From positions 124,001 through 188,000 of the forward strand of contig NZ_JAHWDF010000002.1 of assembly GCF_019311235.1 (NCBI RefSeq): a stretch of DNA of 64,000 bases, given 5' to 3'. The notes under the pieces are model-generated. The model was not told where the DNA came from and searched no databases. It worked only from the letters and a program-made list of their open reading frames with translations. This DNA comes from Mesonia aestuariivivens. GTDB taxonomy: Bacteria > Bacteroidota > Bacteroidia > Flavobacteriales > Flavobacteriaceae. Each line of letters begins with the position of its first letter. Within the stretch, counting starts at the first letter, position 1. The position numbers and the translations under genes were made by a program. Below are positions 6,866-15,705 of this stretch, piece after piece.

Positions 6866-8931
6866 TGGCAGTAAAAAATCAATATATAAATAGAGAATTA
6901 AGCTGGCTTCAGTTTAATGCAAGAGTTCTTCAAGAAGCCGCAGACGAGAGTGTTCCTTTAATAGAAAGACTTCGTTTTTTAGGAATATTTTCTAATAATC
7001 TAGATGAATTCTTTAAAGTTCGTTATGCTACGGTAAAACGTATTGAACAAGCAGGTAAAGGAGGGAAAAAAGCTTTGGGAGGCGTTACCGCTTCAGAATT
7101 ATTAAAAGAAATAACTCATATTGTCATAGATCAGCAATCTACCAGTTTAGAGATTTTAGATCAAATACGAGGTGAACTAGAGAAGCATAAAATTTGCATC
7201 ATCAAAGAAGATCAGGTTACAGATAAACAAGCTCAATTTGTGCAAGATTATTTTCTTCAAAAAGTAAGTCCGGCACTTGTAACTATAATTTTAAATGATT
7301 TAGATGAATTACCAAGACTAAAAGATAGTGCTGCTTATTTGGCGGTAAGAATGATTTTAGATGAAGATGGTGAAAAAGAAAAGAAATATATTTTAATCGA
7401 AATACCTCGGGGTATTGATCGTTTTGTAGAAATACCCTCAGAAGATGGTAATAAATACATTATTCTACTAGATGATTTAATTAGATTTAATTTAAAAAGT
7501 CTTTTCAGTATTTTTAATTATGAAAGTATTTCGGCACATATGATTAAAATTACTCGTGATGCCGAGTTAGATATGGCGGGAGATTTAACCAAGAGTTATA
7601 TCGATAAATTACTTTCAAGCATAAAAGATAGAATAGAGGGGGAGCCGGTAAGGTTTGTATATGATAAAACTATAGGAAAAGACACCTTAAGTTTTCTACT
7701 TTCAAAAATGGGAATCGATGATTCTGATAGCTTAATTCCTGGCGGTAGGTACCATAATCGTCGAGATTATATGAAATTTCCTAGTTTGGGAGCTTCAGAT
7801 TTATTGTATGAAAAGTATGCAGCTTTACCAATCAAAGGTTTAACGCTGCAAGGAAGTTTATTAGAGAAAATTTCTCAAAAAGATTATTTGCTATATGCAC
7901 CTTACCATACTTTTTCTTATACGGTAAAATTTTTAAGAGAAGCAGCATTAGACCCAAAAGTAAAAACAATTAAGATTACGATTTATCGTTTAGCTGAAAT
8001 ATCACACATTGCCAGTTCATTAATTAATGCGGTTAAGAACGGAAAAAGTGTAACCGTTTCTATAGAGTTAAGAGCCAGATTTGATGAAGCTAACAATATT
8101 CGTTATGCAGAACAAATGCAGCGCGAAGGGGTGAAATTAATATTTGGAGTTCCTGGTTTAAAAGTACATTGTAAAGCTTGTGTTATCGAACGTTTAGAAA
8201 GCGAAAAAATAAAACGCTATGGTTTTATAAGTACTGGTAATTTTAATGAATCTACTGCAAAAGGATATACAGATTACACTTTGTTTACAGCTAATCAGTC
8301 TATTCTAAAAGATATTATTAAAGTATTTAATTTTTTCGAAATAAATTATAAAGTAAATAAATACAAGCATTTAATTGTTTCTCCTCATTATTCCAGAACT
8401 ACTTTTGAACGCTTAATAGATAATGAAATTAACAATGCAAAATTAGGTAAGCCTAGCGGAATGAAAATTAAGCTGAATAGTTTGTCAGATTATAAAATGA
8501 TTGATAAATTGTATGAAGCAAGCAGAGCAGGAGTGAAAATAAAACTTATTGTTCGAGGTATTTGTTGTTTAATTCCTGGAGTAGAAGGGATGAGTGAAAA
8601 TATTGAAGCTATTAGCATAATCGATAAATATTTAGAACATCCACGTTTGTACATTTTTGAAAATGGAGGAGAACCTAAGACTTATATCTCTTCAGCCGAT
8701 TGGATGACTAGAAATCTTGACAATCGGGTAGAAATTTCTTGTCCTATATATCAAAAAGATATTCAGCAAGAATTGTTAGACACCTTCAATATTTGTTGGA
8801 GTGATAATGTAAAAGCAAGAGATTTTTCAGCTATCGAAGAAAACGCATACATTAACAATCAGCAAGCTAAAGTAAGAAGCCAATTTGCAACTTATGATTA
8901 TTATCTAGAGAAATTGGCTAGTAAAGAATAA
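6865..8931 (+). CDS. ppk1: Polyphosphate kinase 1
   Basis: 688 residues, standard PPK1 length. It begins with the N-terminal domain signature YINRELSWLQFNARVL and includes SNNLDEFFKVRYATVKR. The catalytic domain holds KVHCKACVIE, in which the histidine corresponds to the autophosphorylated residue, followed by GFISTGNFNESTAKGYTDY. PPK1 polymerises the gamma-phosphate of ATP into polyphosphate. It is coupled to the upstream histidine phosphatase gene and followed after 14 bases by the exopolyphosphatase gene, so synthesis and degradation of polyphosphate are encoded together. Confidence 0.96.
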   Translation: MAVKNQYINRELSWLQFNARVLQEAADESVPLIERLRFLGIFSNNLDEFFKVRYATVKRIEQAGKGGKKALGGVTASELLKEITHIVIDQQSTSLEILDQIRGELEKHKICIIKEDQVTDKQAQFVQDYFLQKVSPALVTIILNDLDELPRLKDSAAYLAVRMILDEDGEKEKKYILIEIPRGIDRFVEIPSEDGNKYIILLDDLIRFNLKSLFSIFNYESISAHMIKITRDAELDMAGDLTKSYIDKLLSSIKDRIEGEPVRFVYDKTIGKDTLSFLLSKMGIDDSDSLIPGGRYHNRRDYMKFPSLGASDLLYEKYAALPIKGLTLQGSLLEKISQKDYLLYAPYHTFSYTVKFLREAALDPKVKTIKITIYRLAEISHIASSLINAVKNGKSVTVSIELRARFDEANNIRYAEQMQREGVKLIFGVPGLKVHCKACVIERLESEKIKRYGFISTGNFNESTAKGYTDYTLFTANQSILKDIIKVFNFFEINYKVNKYKHLIVSPHYSRTTFERLIDNEINNAKLGKPSGMKIKLNSLSDYKMIDKLYEASRAGVKIKLIVRGICCLIPGVEGMSENIEAISIIDKYLEHPRLYIFENGGEPKTYISSADWMTRNLDNRVEISCPIYQKDIQQELLDTFNICWSDNVKARDFSAIEENAYINNQQAKVRSQFATYDYYLEKLASKE

Positions 8932-8945
8932 AAATAAAACTATAC

Positions 8946-9839
8946 GTGCTAAAAATTAGAAAATACGCCGCTATCGATATTGGTTCTAATGCAGTGAGGT
9001 TATTAATCTCTACCATTACAGAACCAGAAAATAAAGAAACGACATTCAAAAAAACTTCTTTAGTTCGAGTCCCCATACGTTTGGGTGCTGATGTTTTTGT
9101 TTACGGAAATATTTCTGAAGAAAACATGAGTCGAATGAAAGATACGATGCGTGCTTATAGTCTGTTAATGCAAACCCATAAAATTGAAAAATATAAAGCT
9201 TGTGCTACTTCAGCAATGCGCGATGCAGAAAATGGCGAAAAGTTAGCCAATGAGATTTTAGAAGATTGCGGTATTGAAATTGAAATAATCGATGGGGAAC
9301 ATGAGGCAGCAATTATTGCAGCAACAGACTTGCATGAACTTATACAAGATGATAAAACCTACTTATATGTAGATGTAGGTGGTGGAAGTACTGAATTTAC
9401 TTTATTTACTGAAGGCAAAACAGTAGCTTCAAAAAGTTTTAAATTAGGAACTGTACGACTGTTAAATGATATGGTTGATGATTCTCTGTGGAAAGAAGCT
9501 GAAGAATGGGTGAAAAAACAAACCAAGCCTTACACCAAAATATCTCTAATAGGTTCTGGCGGAAACATTAATAATATTTTTAAAAGTAGCGGAAAAAAAA
9601 CAGGAGATCCATTAAGCTACCTTTATTTAAGCTCTTACTATCAGCTATTAAATTCATTTACATATGAGGATCGTATTTCTACCTTAGGGTTAAATACTGA
9701 CCGTGCAGATGTGATTATACCTGCCACAAAAATTTATTTATCAGCGATGAAGTGGAGTAGATCAAAAAGTGTTCATGTCCCTAAAATTGGATTAGCAGAC
9801 GGAATTATTAAATCGCTTTATAACGAAAATAAAAGATAA
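8946..9839 (+). CDS. ppx: Exopolyphosphatase / Ppx-GppA family phosphatase
   Basis: 297 residues with a GTG start at 8946; no in-frame ATG lies close enough to include the essential N-terminal motif AAIDIGSNAVRLLIS. The second phosphate-binding motif YVDVGGGSTEFTLF is near residue 140, and IGSGGNINNIF near residue 200. The protein has only the two actin-like subdomains and lacks the C-terminal HD region of long Ppx/GppA proteins, as is common in Bacteroidota. It would hydrolyse polyphosphate ends or pppGpp. Location right after ppk1 favours polyphosphate as substrate. Confidence 0.92.
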   Translation: MLKIRKYAAIDIGSNAVRLLISTITEPENKETTFKKTSLVRVPIRLGADVFVYGNISEENMSRMKDTMRAYSLLMQTHKIEKYKACATSAMRDAENGEKLANEILEDCGIEIEIIDGEHEAAIIAATDLHELIQDDKTYLYVDVGGGSTEFTLFTEGKTVASKSFKLGTVRLLNDMVDDSLWKEAEEWVKKQTKPYTKISLIGSGGNINNIFKSSGKKTGDPLSYLYLSSYYQLLNSFTYEDRISTLGLNTDRADVIIPATKIYLSAMKWSRSKSVHVPKIGLADGIIKSLYNENKR

Positions 9840-9862
9840 TCTTAGTGTTTTATAGAAAAACA

Positions 9863-9890
9863 AATGGCTTTATCTAATGATAAAGCCATT
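9863..9890 (-). terminator. Terminator of the RND efflux operon
   Basis: A perfect 12-base stem AATGGCTTTATC/GATAAAGCCATT with a four-base loop. On the minus strand it is followed by a T-rich tail, placing it after the efflux pump gene; on the plus strand the tail is not T-rich. Confidence 0.75.
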
Positions 9891-9936
9891 CTAAAAAAGT
9901 AGAAATCAAAAAAAACTAACCAAATCAACTAAAACT

Positions 9937-12900
9937 CTACTTCTTATCTGTGTCTGTTTTCTTTCTATAAAACATATAGAATATTTGTGGCAATACGGTA
10001 AACGATAAGAACATACAGATTAACAAACCACCAACAATCATTATCGCTAAAGGTTTTTGTACCTCAGACCCCATTCCGTTAGAAAGTGCTGCAGGAAGTA
10101 ATCCTAACGATCCCATCAAGGCAATCATCACTACTGGACGAATTCTACTATAAACTCCTTCAGATATTGCTTCTTTTAACGACATATGTTCTAAATTTTC
10201 TTTCATCACGGCGACTAGAATAATACCGTCTATCGTACAAACTCCAAAGAGAATGATAAACCCGATTCCTGCTGAAATTCCGAAGATCGTTCCTGTTAAC
10301 CATAGTGATATAAAGCCACCGATAAAAGCAAATGAAAGTGTAGAAATACAAATAATCGTATCTTTTATATTTCCAAAATTCATATACAATAAGAAGACAA
10401 TTAAAAGAAGTACTGCCGGAACAATATAAGTTAGCTGTTTAGTAGCACGCTCTTTACTTTCAAACTCACCAGCCCATTCTACTTTGGTATTAGTAGGGAA
10501 ATTAATCTCTTCATCTACCGCTTTTTGAGCATCGGCAATGGTACTTCCTAAATCTCGTCCGTCAATACTAAAACCAACTCCGGTGTATCTACTACTTCCT
10601 TCACGGTAAATAAATGCAGGTCCGGTTTTAAATTCAATATCCGCAATATTTTTCAGCGGAACTTTTTTATCGTTTAGCGTAGGAATAAGAATATTACCTA
10701 TCTCTTCTTCGCTATCTCGATAAGGTTCATCAAATCTGATTTGAAGATCAAATTTACGTTCATCTTCATAGAAAGAAGAAGCTGTTTTTCCGCCAATCGC
10801 CATTTCGATAACGGCTTGCGCATCTTCAGTACTTACGGCATATTGCGCCATTTTATTTTCTGATAAGCTAATGCGCAATTCTGGTAAGCCTATATTTTTA
10901 TAAACCAAAACATCGGTTATTCCGTCAATCTTACTAATGGTTTCTGCCACTTGATTGGCTTGATCTTCCATTAAAAATAAATTGTCGCCAAAAATCTTGA
11001 TTACTAATGAGCTCTTAACTCCGGCAACATATTCTTCTACATTGTCTTGAATGGGTTGCGAGAATCCGAAATTGATTCCTTTAAATACCTCTAAAGAATC
11101 TTTCATTTCGCTAATCAATTCATCTTTGGTAAGATTTCTTTTCCAATCGTCTCTCGATTTTAATTCGATATGAAATTCATTATTGAAAAAACCTGTAGGG
11201 TCGGTTCCATCGTTAGGTCTTCCAGTTTGGTTCAGTACAAATTTAACTTCATCAAAAGAGCGTAATTTTTGTTTAATTTTTTTACCAGCTTTTACCGATT
11301 CTTCTAAACTTACACTGTTGGGCAATGTGGCTCTAATGTAAAGCGCACCTTCATTTAACTGCGGAATAAATTCTGTTCCGTAATTCATTAATTTGAATAT
11401 ACATACTGCGAAAAGTGCGACAAAAAGCGTCATTGTAACTTTTCTATACTTACTTGCTGCGTTGAAAATTCTAAAAATATTTCCGCGGAAAAAATTCACT
11501 ACAGGATTATTTTTAACCGTAATATGTTTGTTTAGTAGTACTTTACACATTGCAGGAACTAAAGTTAAGCTTAAGAGAAGCGAACCTAAAAGTGCATATC
11601 CTAACGTAAAAGCTAGCGGACTAAACATTTTACCTTCTACCTTTTCAAAAGAAAAAATAGGGAAAAGCGCTATAATCAAAATAAGTTGGGCAAAGAAAAT
11701 GTGGGGGGCTACTTTGCTTACACTTTTTCTTATGATATCTCCTTTAGAGATTTGCTTATAGCGCTCAAACCCTAATTCAACAGATTTCTCTTCTAATTTT
11801 ACATAAACGGCTTCGACAATCACCAATGTTCCCTCCAGCAACAATCCAAAATCTAAGGCTCCCATTGAGATTAAATTGGCTGGCATTCCTTGTATTTTCA
11901 ATAATATAATACTGAATAAAAAGGATAGCGGAATAATAATCGCTACGGTGATGGTTGTTCTCCAATCGAATAGAAAAACTAATACAATTAATGAAACCAG
12001 TACAATCCCTTCTACTAAATTGGTGCTTACCGTTTTTACAGTAGAGTTTACCAATTCGGTACGATCGATAAACGATTTTATTTTTACATCGTCAGGTAGA
12101 ATACGCTCGTTAAGTTCTTCAATTTTGTTTTTTAGGCGTTCAATGACTTCCGCAGGATTCTCTCCACGCAGCATTACCACAATTCCTTCAACTACATCTT
12201 CATCGTCATCTAAACTTACTTGTCCTAATCTTGGTTTTGCTGAAATTGCTACTTTGGCTACGTTTTTAACTAAAACCGGAGTTTGATTATGGGTGGTAAT
12301 TAATGTGTTTTCAATATCTTCTATACTGGTTAACAAACCAACCCCACGAACAACATACGCCTGTTGTCCTTTCTGAATCATATCTCCACCAACATTAATA
12401 TTACTTTTCGTAATCGCTTCGTAAAGATCTAACGGGGTAAGATCGTATTGCTCTAAAGCAGTAGGATTTACCTGAATTTGATAGGTTTTTTCTTCGCCAC
12501 CAAAACTCTGCACATCAGATATCCCTGGTACGGCAAGAAGTTCTCGCTCGATTACCCATTCTTGAATGGCAGATAATTCTTTTATAGGACGTTCACTCTC
12601 GATTACATACCTGAAAATTTCTCCAGTAGCTCCGTAAGGCGGATCGATTTCTGGATCTGATCCTTCTGGTAAATCTACAACTTGCAAACGATTGGCTGCA
12701 TATTGTTGTGCGTAGAAATCGTCTACGCCGTCTTCAAAAATAATTGTTAGTACGGATAAACCAAATAATGAAATGGAGCGAACATCAGACTTTTTAGGAA
12801 TGGTATTCATCTTTTTCATCATTGGTAGCGTGACAAATTTTTCTACTTCTTCTGCACTTCTACCTGGCCACTGAGTAATAATTCTTGCCCGTGTATTCGT

Positions 12901-13035
12901 TACATCTGGGAAAGCCTCAATAGGCGTGTGTATATAGCTATAAATTCCTGCGGCGGCTAATAATCCTGTTAAAAAAAATACGATTAAGGTATTTTTTAAA
13001 GAAAATGAGACCAGCGCATTAGTTAACTTTTCCAT
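9937..13035 (-). CDS. Heavy-metal-type RND efflux permease (CusA/CzcA family)
   Basis: 1032 residues, full RND length with twelve predicted membrane helices and two large periplasmic loops. It opens with LVSFSLKNTLIVFFLTGLL and has PIEAFPDVTNTRARI and TQWPGRSAEEVEKFVTLP, characteristic of heavy-metal efflux RND pumps. The TM4 charged motif DFGLLLEGTLVIVEA keeps the first acidic and final Glu residues but has Glu in place of the second Asp. It would export metal cations from periplasm or cytoplasm using proton motive force. It is last in a TolC-adaptor-permease operon preceded by a two-component system. The transported ion cannot be decided from sequence. Confidence 0.93.
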   Translation of the reverse strand: MEKLTNALVSFSLKNTLIVFFLTGLLAAAGIYSYIHTPIEAFPDVTNTRARIITQWPGRSAEEVEKFVTLPMMKKMNTIPKKSDVRSISLFGLSVLTIIFEDGVDDFYAQQYAANRLQVVDLPEGSDPEIDPPYGATGEIFRYVIESERPIKELSAIQEWVIERELLAVPGISDVQSFGGEEKTYQIQVNPTALEQYDLTPLDLYEAITKSNINVGGDMIQKGQQAYVVRGVGLLTSIEDIENTLITTHNQTPVLVKNVAKVAISAKPRLGQVSLDDDEDVVEGIVVMLRGENPAEVIERLKNKIEELNERILPDDVKIKSFIDRTELVNSTVKTVSTNLVEGIVLVSLIVLVFLFDWRTTITVAIIIPLSFLFSIILLKIQGMPANLISMGALDFGLLLEGTLVIVEAVYVKLEEKSVELGFERYKQISKGDIIRKSVSKVAPHIFFAQLILIIALFPIFSFEKVEGKMFSPLAFTLGYALLGSLLLSLTLVPAMCKVLLNKHITVKNNPVVNFFRGNIFRIFNAASKYRKVTMTLFVALFAVCIFKLMNYGTEFIPQLNEGALYIRATLPNSVSLEESVKAGKKIKQKLRSFDEVKFVLNQTGRPNDGTDPTGFFNNEFHIELKSRDDWKRNLTKDELISEMKDSLEVFKGINFGFSQPIQDNVEEYVAGVKSSLVIKIFGDNLFLMEDQANQVAETISKIDGITDVLVYKNIGLPELRISLSENKMAQYAVSTEDAQAVIEMAIGGKTASSFYEDERKFDLQIRFDEPYRDSEEEIGNILIPTLNDKKVPLKNIADIEFKTGPAFIYREGSSRYTGVGFSIDGRDLGSTIADAQKAVDEEINFPTNTKVEWAGEFESKERATKQLTYIVPAVLLLIVFLLYMNFGNIKDTIICISTLSFAFIGGFISLWLTGTIFGISAGIGFIILFGVCTIDGIILVAVMKENLEHMSLKEAISEGVYSRIRPVVMIALMGSLGLLPAALSNGMGSEVQKPLAIMIVGGLLICMFLSFTVLPQIFYMFYRKKTDTDKK

Positions 13036-13053
13036 AGTAATGTTTACTTGTAT

Positions 13054-14154
13054 TTAATTAATTGATGTGCTGTTATCGAAAATCAACAAGGTGTTATTGG
13101 TCACAATTTGATCGCCTTCTTTTAGCCCTTCTTTAATGTAATATGAGTTTTCATCTTTAGACAAAATTTTCACTTCACTCACTTTAGCACTACATTCATC
13201 TTCCAACTTAACGATGTAGTAAGCATTGTTGCTAAATACGACTGATTTCGCAGGAATATGAGGTGCTTTTTCTTGTGTGTTATTTTTTACAATGGCTTCT
13301 ACGCGTAGGCCTGGTTTAAGAAATAAATCTTTATTCTCTAATATAATTCTCGCTTTTAAAACATTTTCGTTAGGCTCAAATACATTAGAAATACGGCTTA
13401 TTTTTCCTTTAAAAATTCGATCTGGGTAACTGCTAGACTTTATATTAACCGGCATTCCTTCTCGCACTGCATCAATATCGGTAGCGTAAATATTTACATT
13501 TACCCAAACTTCATCTAGATCTGAAATGGTAAATAAAGGATCACCTTCGGCTCCAATTTGCATTCCTGCAGAAATTTTATTGTCGACTACAAATCCGCTT
13601 CTTGGTGCTTTAATTTGAAACACTCCTTTTTCTGGACTCGCGCTATAAAGTTTCAGGTTGGTTTGTAGCTTTTGAAGATCTGATTCTAGATTTTGCTTTT
13701 CACTTTTTGCTGAAATCAATTCTTTTTCGGAAGCAATTCCATCATCATAAAAACTTTGCGTAGATTGTAATTGTCGCTTAGCAACTTCAAGATTCGCTTT
13801 AATTTGTTTTACTTCAGCTTCAATACCATTAAGTTCTGTACTTTTAATTTCAGCTAAAACCTGATTTTTTTCTACTTTATCTCCTAAAGTGAAATACGTA
13901 TTGGTAATGATTCCACCTACTAAACTTACGTAATTAACGACCGCATTTGGATTATAGGCCACCACACCGTTTAAGCGTAAACTTTTCAGCACGCTGTCAT
14001 TAGTAATTTGCATAGGTTGAAGTTCAGAAACTTCTTTTTGAGTAAAGCATTTTTGCTTTTTAACGATAGGTTTAGCTTCTTCTTTGCAACCAAAAAGTAT
14101 AGCAGATCCCATTATAAATAGAAATGAGATCTTCACGTTTTTTAAATAGTTCAT
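13054..14154 (-). CDS. RND efflux periplasmic adaptor lipoprotein
   Basis: 366 residues. The N-terminus ends in a lipobox (SAILFGC, Cys at about 23), so it is a lipoprotein. A barrel-sandwich segment contains VSLVGGIITNTYFTLGDKV followed by a coiled-coil hairpin (residues about 110-160, KQIKANLEVAKRQLQST) and the return lipoyl half FQIKAPRSGFVVDNKISAG; then a beta-barrel and membrane-proximal domain. It bridges the inner-membrane pump and outer-membrane channel. Three bases separate it from the TolC gene and 18 from the permease gene, consistent with a single transcript. Confidence 0.92.
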   Translation of the reverse strand: MNYLKNVKISFLFIMGSAILFGCKEEAKPIVKKQKCFTQKEVSELQPMQITNDSVLKSLRLNGVVAYNPNAVVNYVSLVGGIITNTYFTLGDKVEKNQVLAEIKSTELNGIEAEVKQIKANLEVAKRQLQSTQSFYDDGIASEKELISAKSEKQNLESDLQKLQTNLKLYSASPEKGVFQIKAPRSGFVVDNKISAGMQIGAEGDPLFTISDLDEVWVNVNIYATDIDAVREGMPVNIKSSSYPDRIFKGKISRISNVFEPNENVLKARIILENKDLFLKPGLRVEAIVKNNTQEKAPHIPAKSVVFSNNAYYIVKLEDECSAKVSEVKILSKDENSYYIKEGLKEGDQIVTNNTLLIFDNSTSIN

Positions 14155-14157
14155 TAG

Positions 14158-15474
14158 TTAGGGGGTGTTTATTTCTAGTCCGGTACTATGTTTTAATTCT
14201 TCTAAATCGTCTAAATATTCCTGTTCATTTTCCAAAATCGTGCGTTTGGTATCGATGTAGGATTCTAGAAAATCCATATAAGTGATAATATTGATAGATT
14301 GTAATTTGAAATATTCGGTATAAGCATCCATTACTTGGTCTAAACCTTTAATATATTCTGTATCGATATCATCGAAAAAGTGAGCGGCTTCTAAATAATT
14401 TTGGTAGTTTTTACGAATCTCTTCGCGTACTTCTAAAAGTTTATTTTCATTGAAATAATTTTGTTGTTCTATCGCAAATTGAGTTTTTTTGATATTTCCT
14501 TTATTACGGTCAAAAAATGGGAGGTCTATTGAAAAACCAAAGCCAATAAAATCTTGTAGAATATTACCACCACGGTCATAGCCCACAGATAGAGCTAGAT
14601 CTGGTACCGCCATCGCTTTTTCATAGCTTAATTCTTTTTGTATTCGTTGTATATCTAATTTGCTAATCGCAACATCAGGGCGATTTTTTAAAGCTTCTTC
14701 TTGTAAGTAATTTAAGGTGTAATTAAAAGGAAGTTGGTATTCTCTATCTGGATTAAACGTAGATCCAAAAGAAAGTCTGGTATTTTCAGGAAGATTAAGC
14801 ATTACAACTAATTCTTCATTAAGCTCGTTTAGTGCTTTTCGTTCTTCAATTAAATCATCTTTAATACTTAATAAAGAAGCTTGTAAACGAATTAATTCTG
14901 CTTTATTTACATTTCCTTGGTCGTATTGTTTTTGGTAAGCATTTACAATATTTTCTAAAGACGTTAATTGCCGGTTGAGCATAACTGCATAACTATCGTG
15001 AAACTGAAATGAATAAATGGTCTTTCTAAACTCAGTTTTAAGACTTAGCAAAAAATCTTCTAAATACGATTGCGCCATTTCTGCTGAAACTTTGGCAAGC
15101 GCTACTCGTTTTTTACGCTTCCCAGCAGTTTCAATAACTTGCTCTATTTGAGCTGAAATTTGACGAAATCTTCCAAAACTGTCACTGCCAAAAAGGCTAG
15201 GCTGCTTTTCTCCTGTTTTTTTCTGGTAATCTGCTGTCCACAGGTTAACTTCATCAACCTCTAGTGTTGGGTTTGGCCATACTTTTGCCTGAATCACTTC
15301 GGCATCTGCCATATCTATAGCTAAACGTTCAGCAAGAATCGATAAATTATTCTCGAGAAGAATGTTTTCTGCTTGCTTTAAATCTAATTGTAATGTATCC
15401 TGTGTTTGCGCTTGAATATTGCTTAACCCAAAACAAACGCCAAGAAGTAATAGATAAATTTTTCTCTTTTGCAT
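14158..15474 (-). CDS. TolC-family outer membrane efflux protein
   Basis: About 438 residues starting at MQKRKIYLLLLGVCFGL, which gives a clean signal peptide ending in NIQAQ; a longer frame from a TTG at 15495 is less likely. The mature protein has two repeats of long alpha-helices and beta-strands typical of TolC (RPDVAISKLDIQRIQKELSYEKA near the second half, and VIEAGKR-type segment VIETAGKRKKRVALAKV). It forms the outer-membrane duct for the adjacent adaptor and pump. It is the first gene of the efflux operon, downstream of the palindromic repeat. Confidence 0.92.
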   Translation of the reverse strand: MQKRKIYLLLLGVCFGLSNIQAQTQDTLQLDLKQAENILLENNLSILAERLAIDMADAEVIQAKVWPNPTLEVDEVNLWTADYQKKTGEKQPSLFGSDSFGRFRQISAQIEQVIETAGKRKKRVALAKVSAEMAQSYLEDFLLSLKTEFRKTIYSFQFHDSYAVMLNRQLTSLENIVNAYQKQYDQGNVNKAELIRLQASLLSIKDDLIEERKALNELNEELVVMLNLPENTRLSFGSTFNPDREYQLPFNYTLNYLQEEALKNRPDVAISKLDIQRIQKELSYEKAMAVPDLALSVGYDRGGNILQDFIGFGFSIDLPFFDRNKGNIKKTQFAIEQQNYFNENKLLEVREEIRKNYQNYLEAAHFFDDIDTEYIKGLDQVMDAYTEYFKLQSINIITYMDFLESYIDTKRTILENEQEYLDDLEELKHSTGLEINTP

Positions 15475-15587
15475 TTTCTTATTTTGATGATACAAAAGAA
15501 GAAAACGAAGCTTAGAGTAAAATTTGTTCTACATTAAAAACAGATTAAAGTAGATTAGAATTTTCTAATGTTGTGAAAATCCTTTTT

Positions 15588-15674
15588 CGTCATTCCAGAC
15601 TTGATCTGGAATCTCATAAAGATTTAAATAATAGTTTTTGGAGAATGCGACCCTGAGTCAAGTTCAGGGTGACG
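15588..15674. repeat. Palindromic intergenic repeat element (REP/MITE-like), 87 bases
   Basis: Two adjacent hairpins, TTCCAGA/TCTGGAA (15593-15611) and ACCCTGA/TCAGGGT (15650-15670), are bounded by CGTCA at 15588 and TGACG ending at 15674, so the whole unit is also an outer inverted repeat. The motif pair (CGTCATTCC...GGGTGACG with an internal CTTGA or TCAAG) looks like the dispersed intergenic repeats I know from flavobacterial genomes. It lies between the histidine kinase and TolC genes, both on the minus strand. Function unknown; it may stabilise or terminate the transcript. Confidence 0.7.
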
Positions 15675-15705
15675 GTATCTTATTTCTGAATTATAATCTT
15701 TTTTA

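Noticed and set aside
9001-9030. GTTCGAGTCCC-like string resembling a tRNA T-loop
   Set aside because: It is inside the exopolyphosphatase coding region and no cloverleaf or acceptor stem can be formed.
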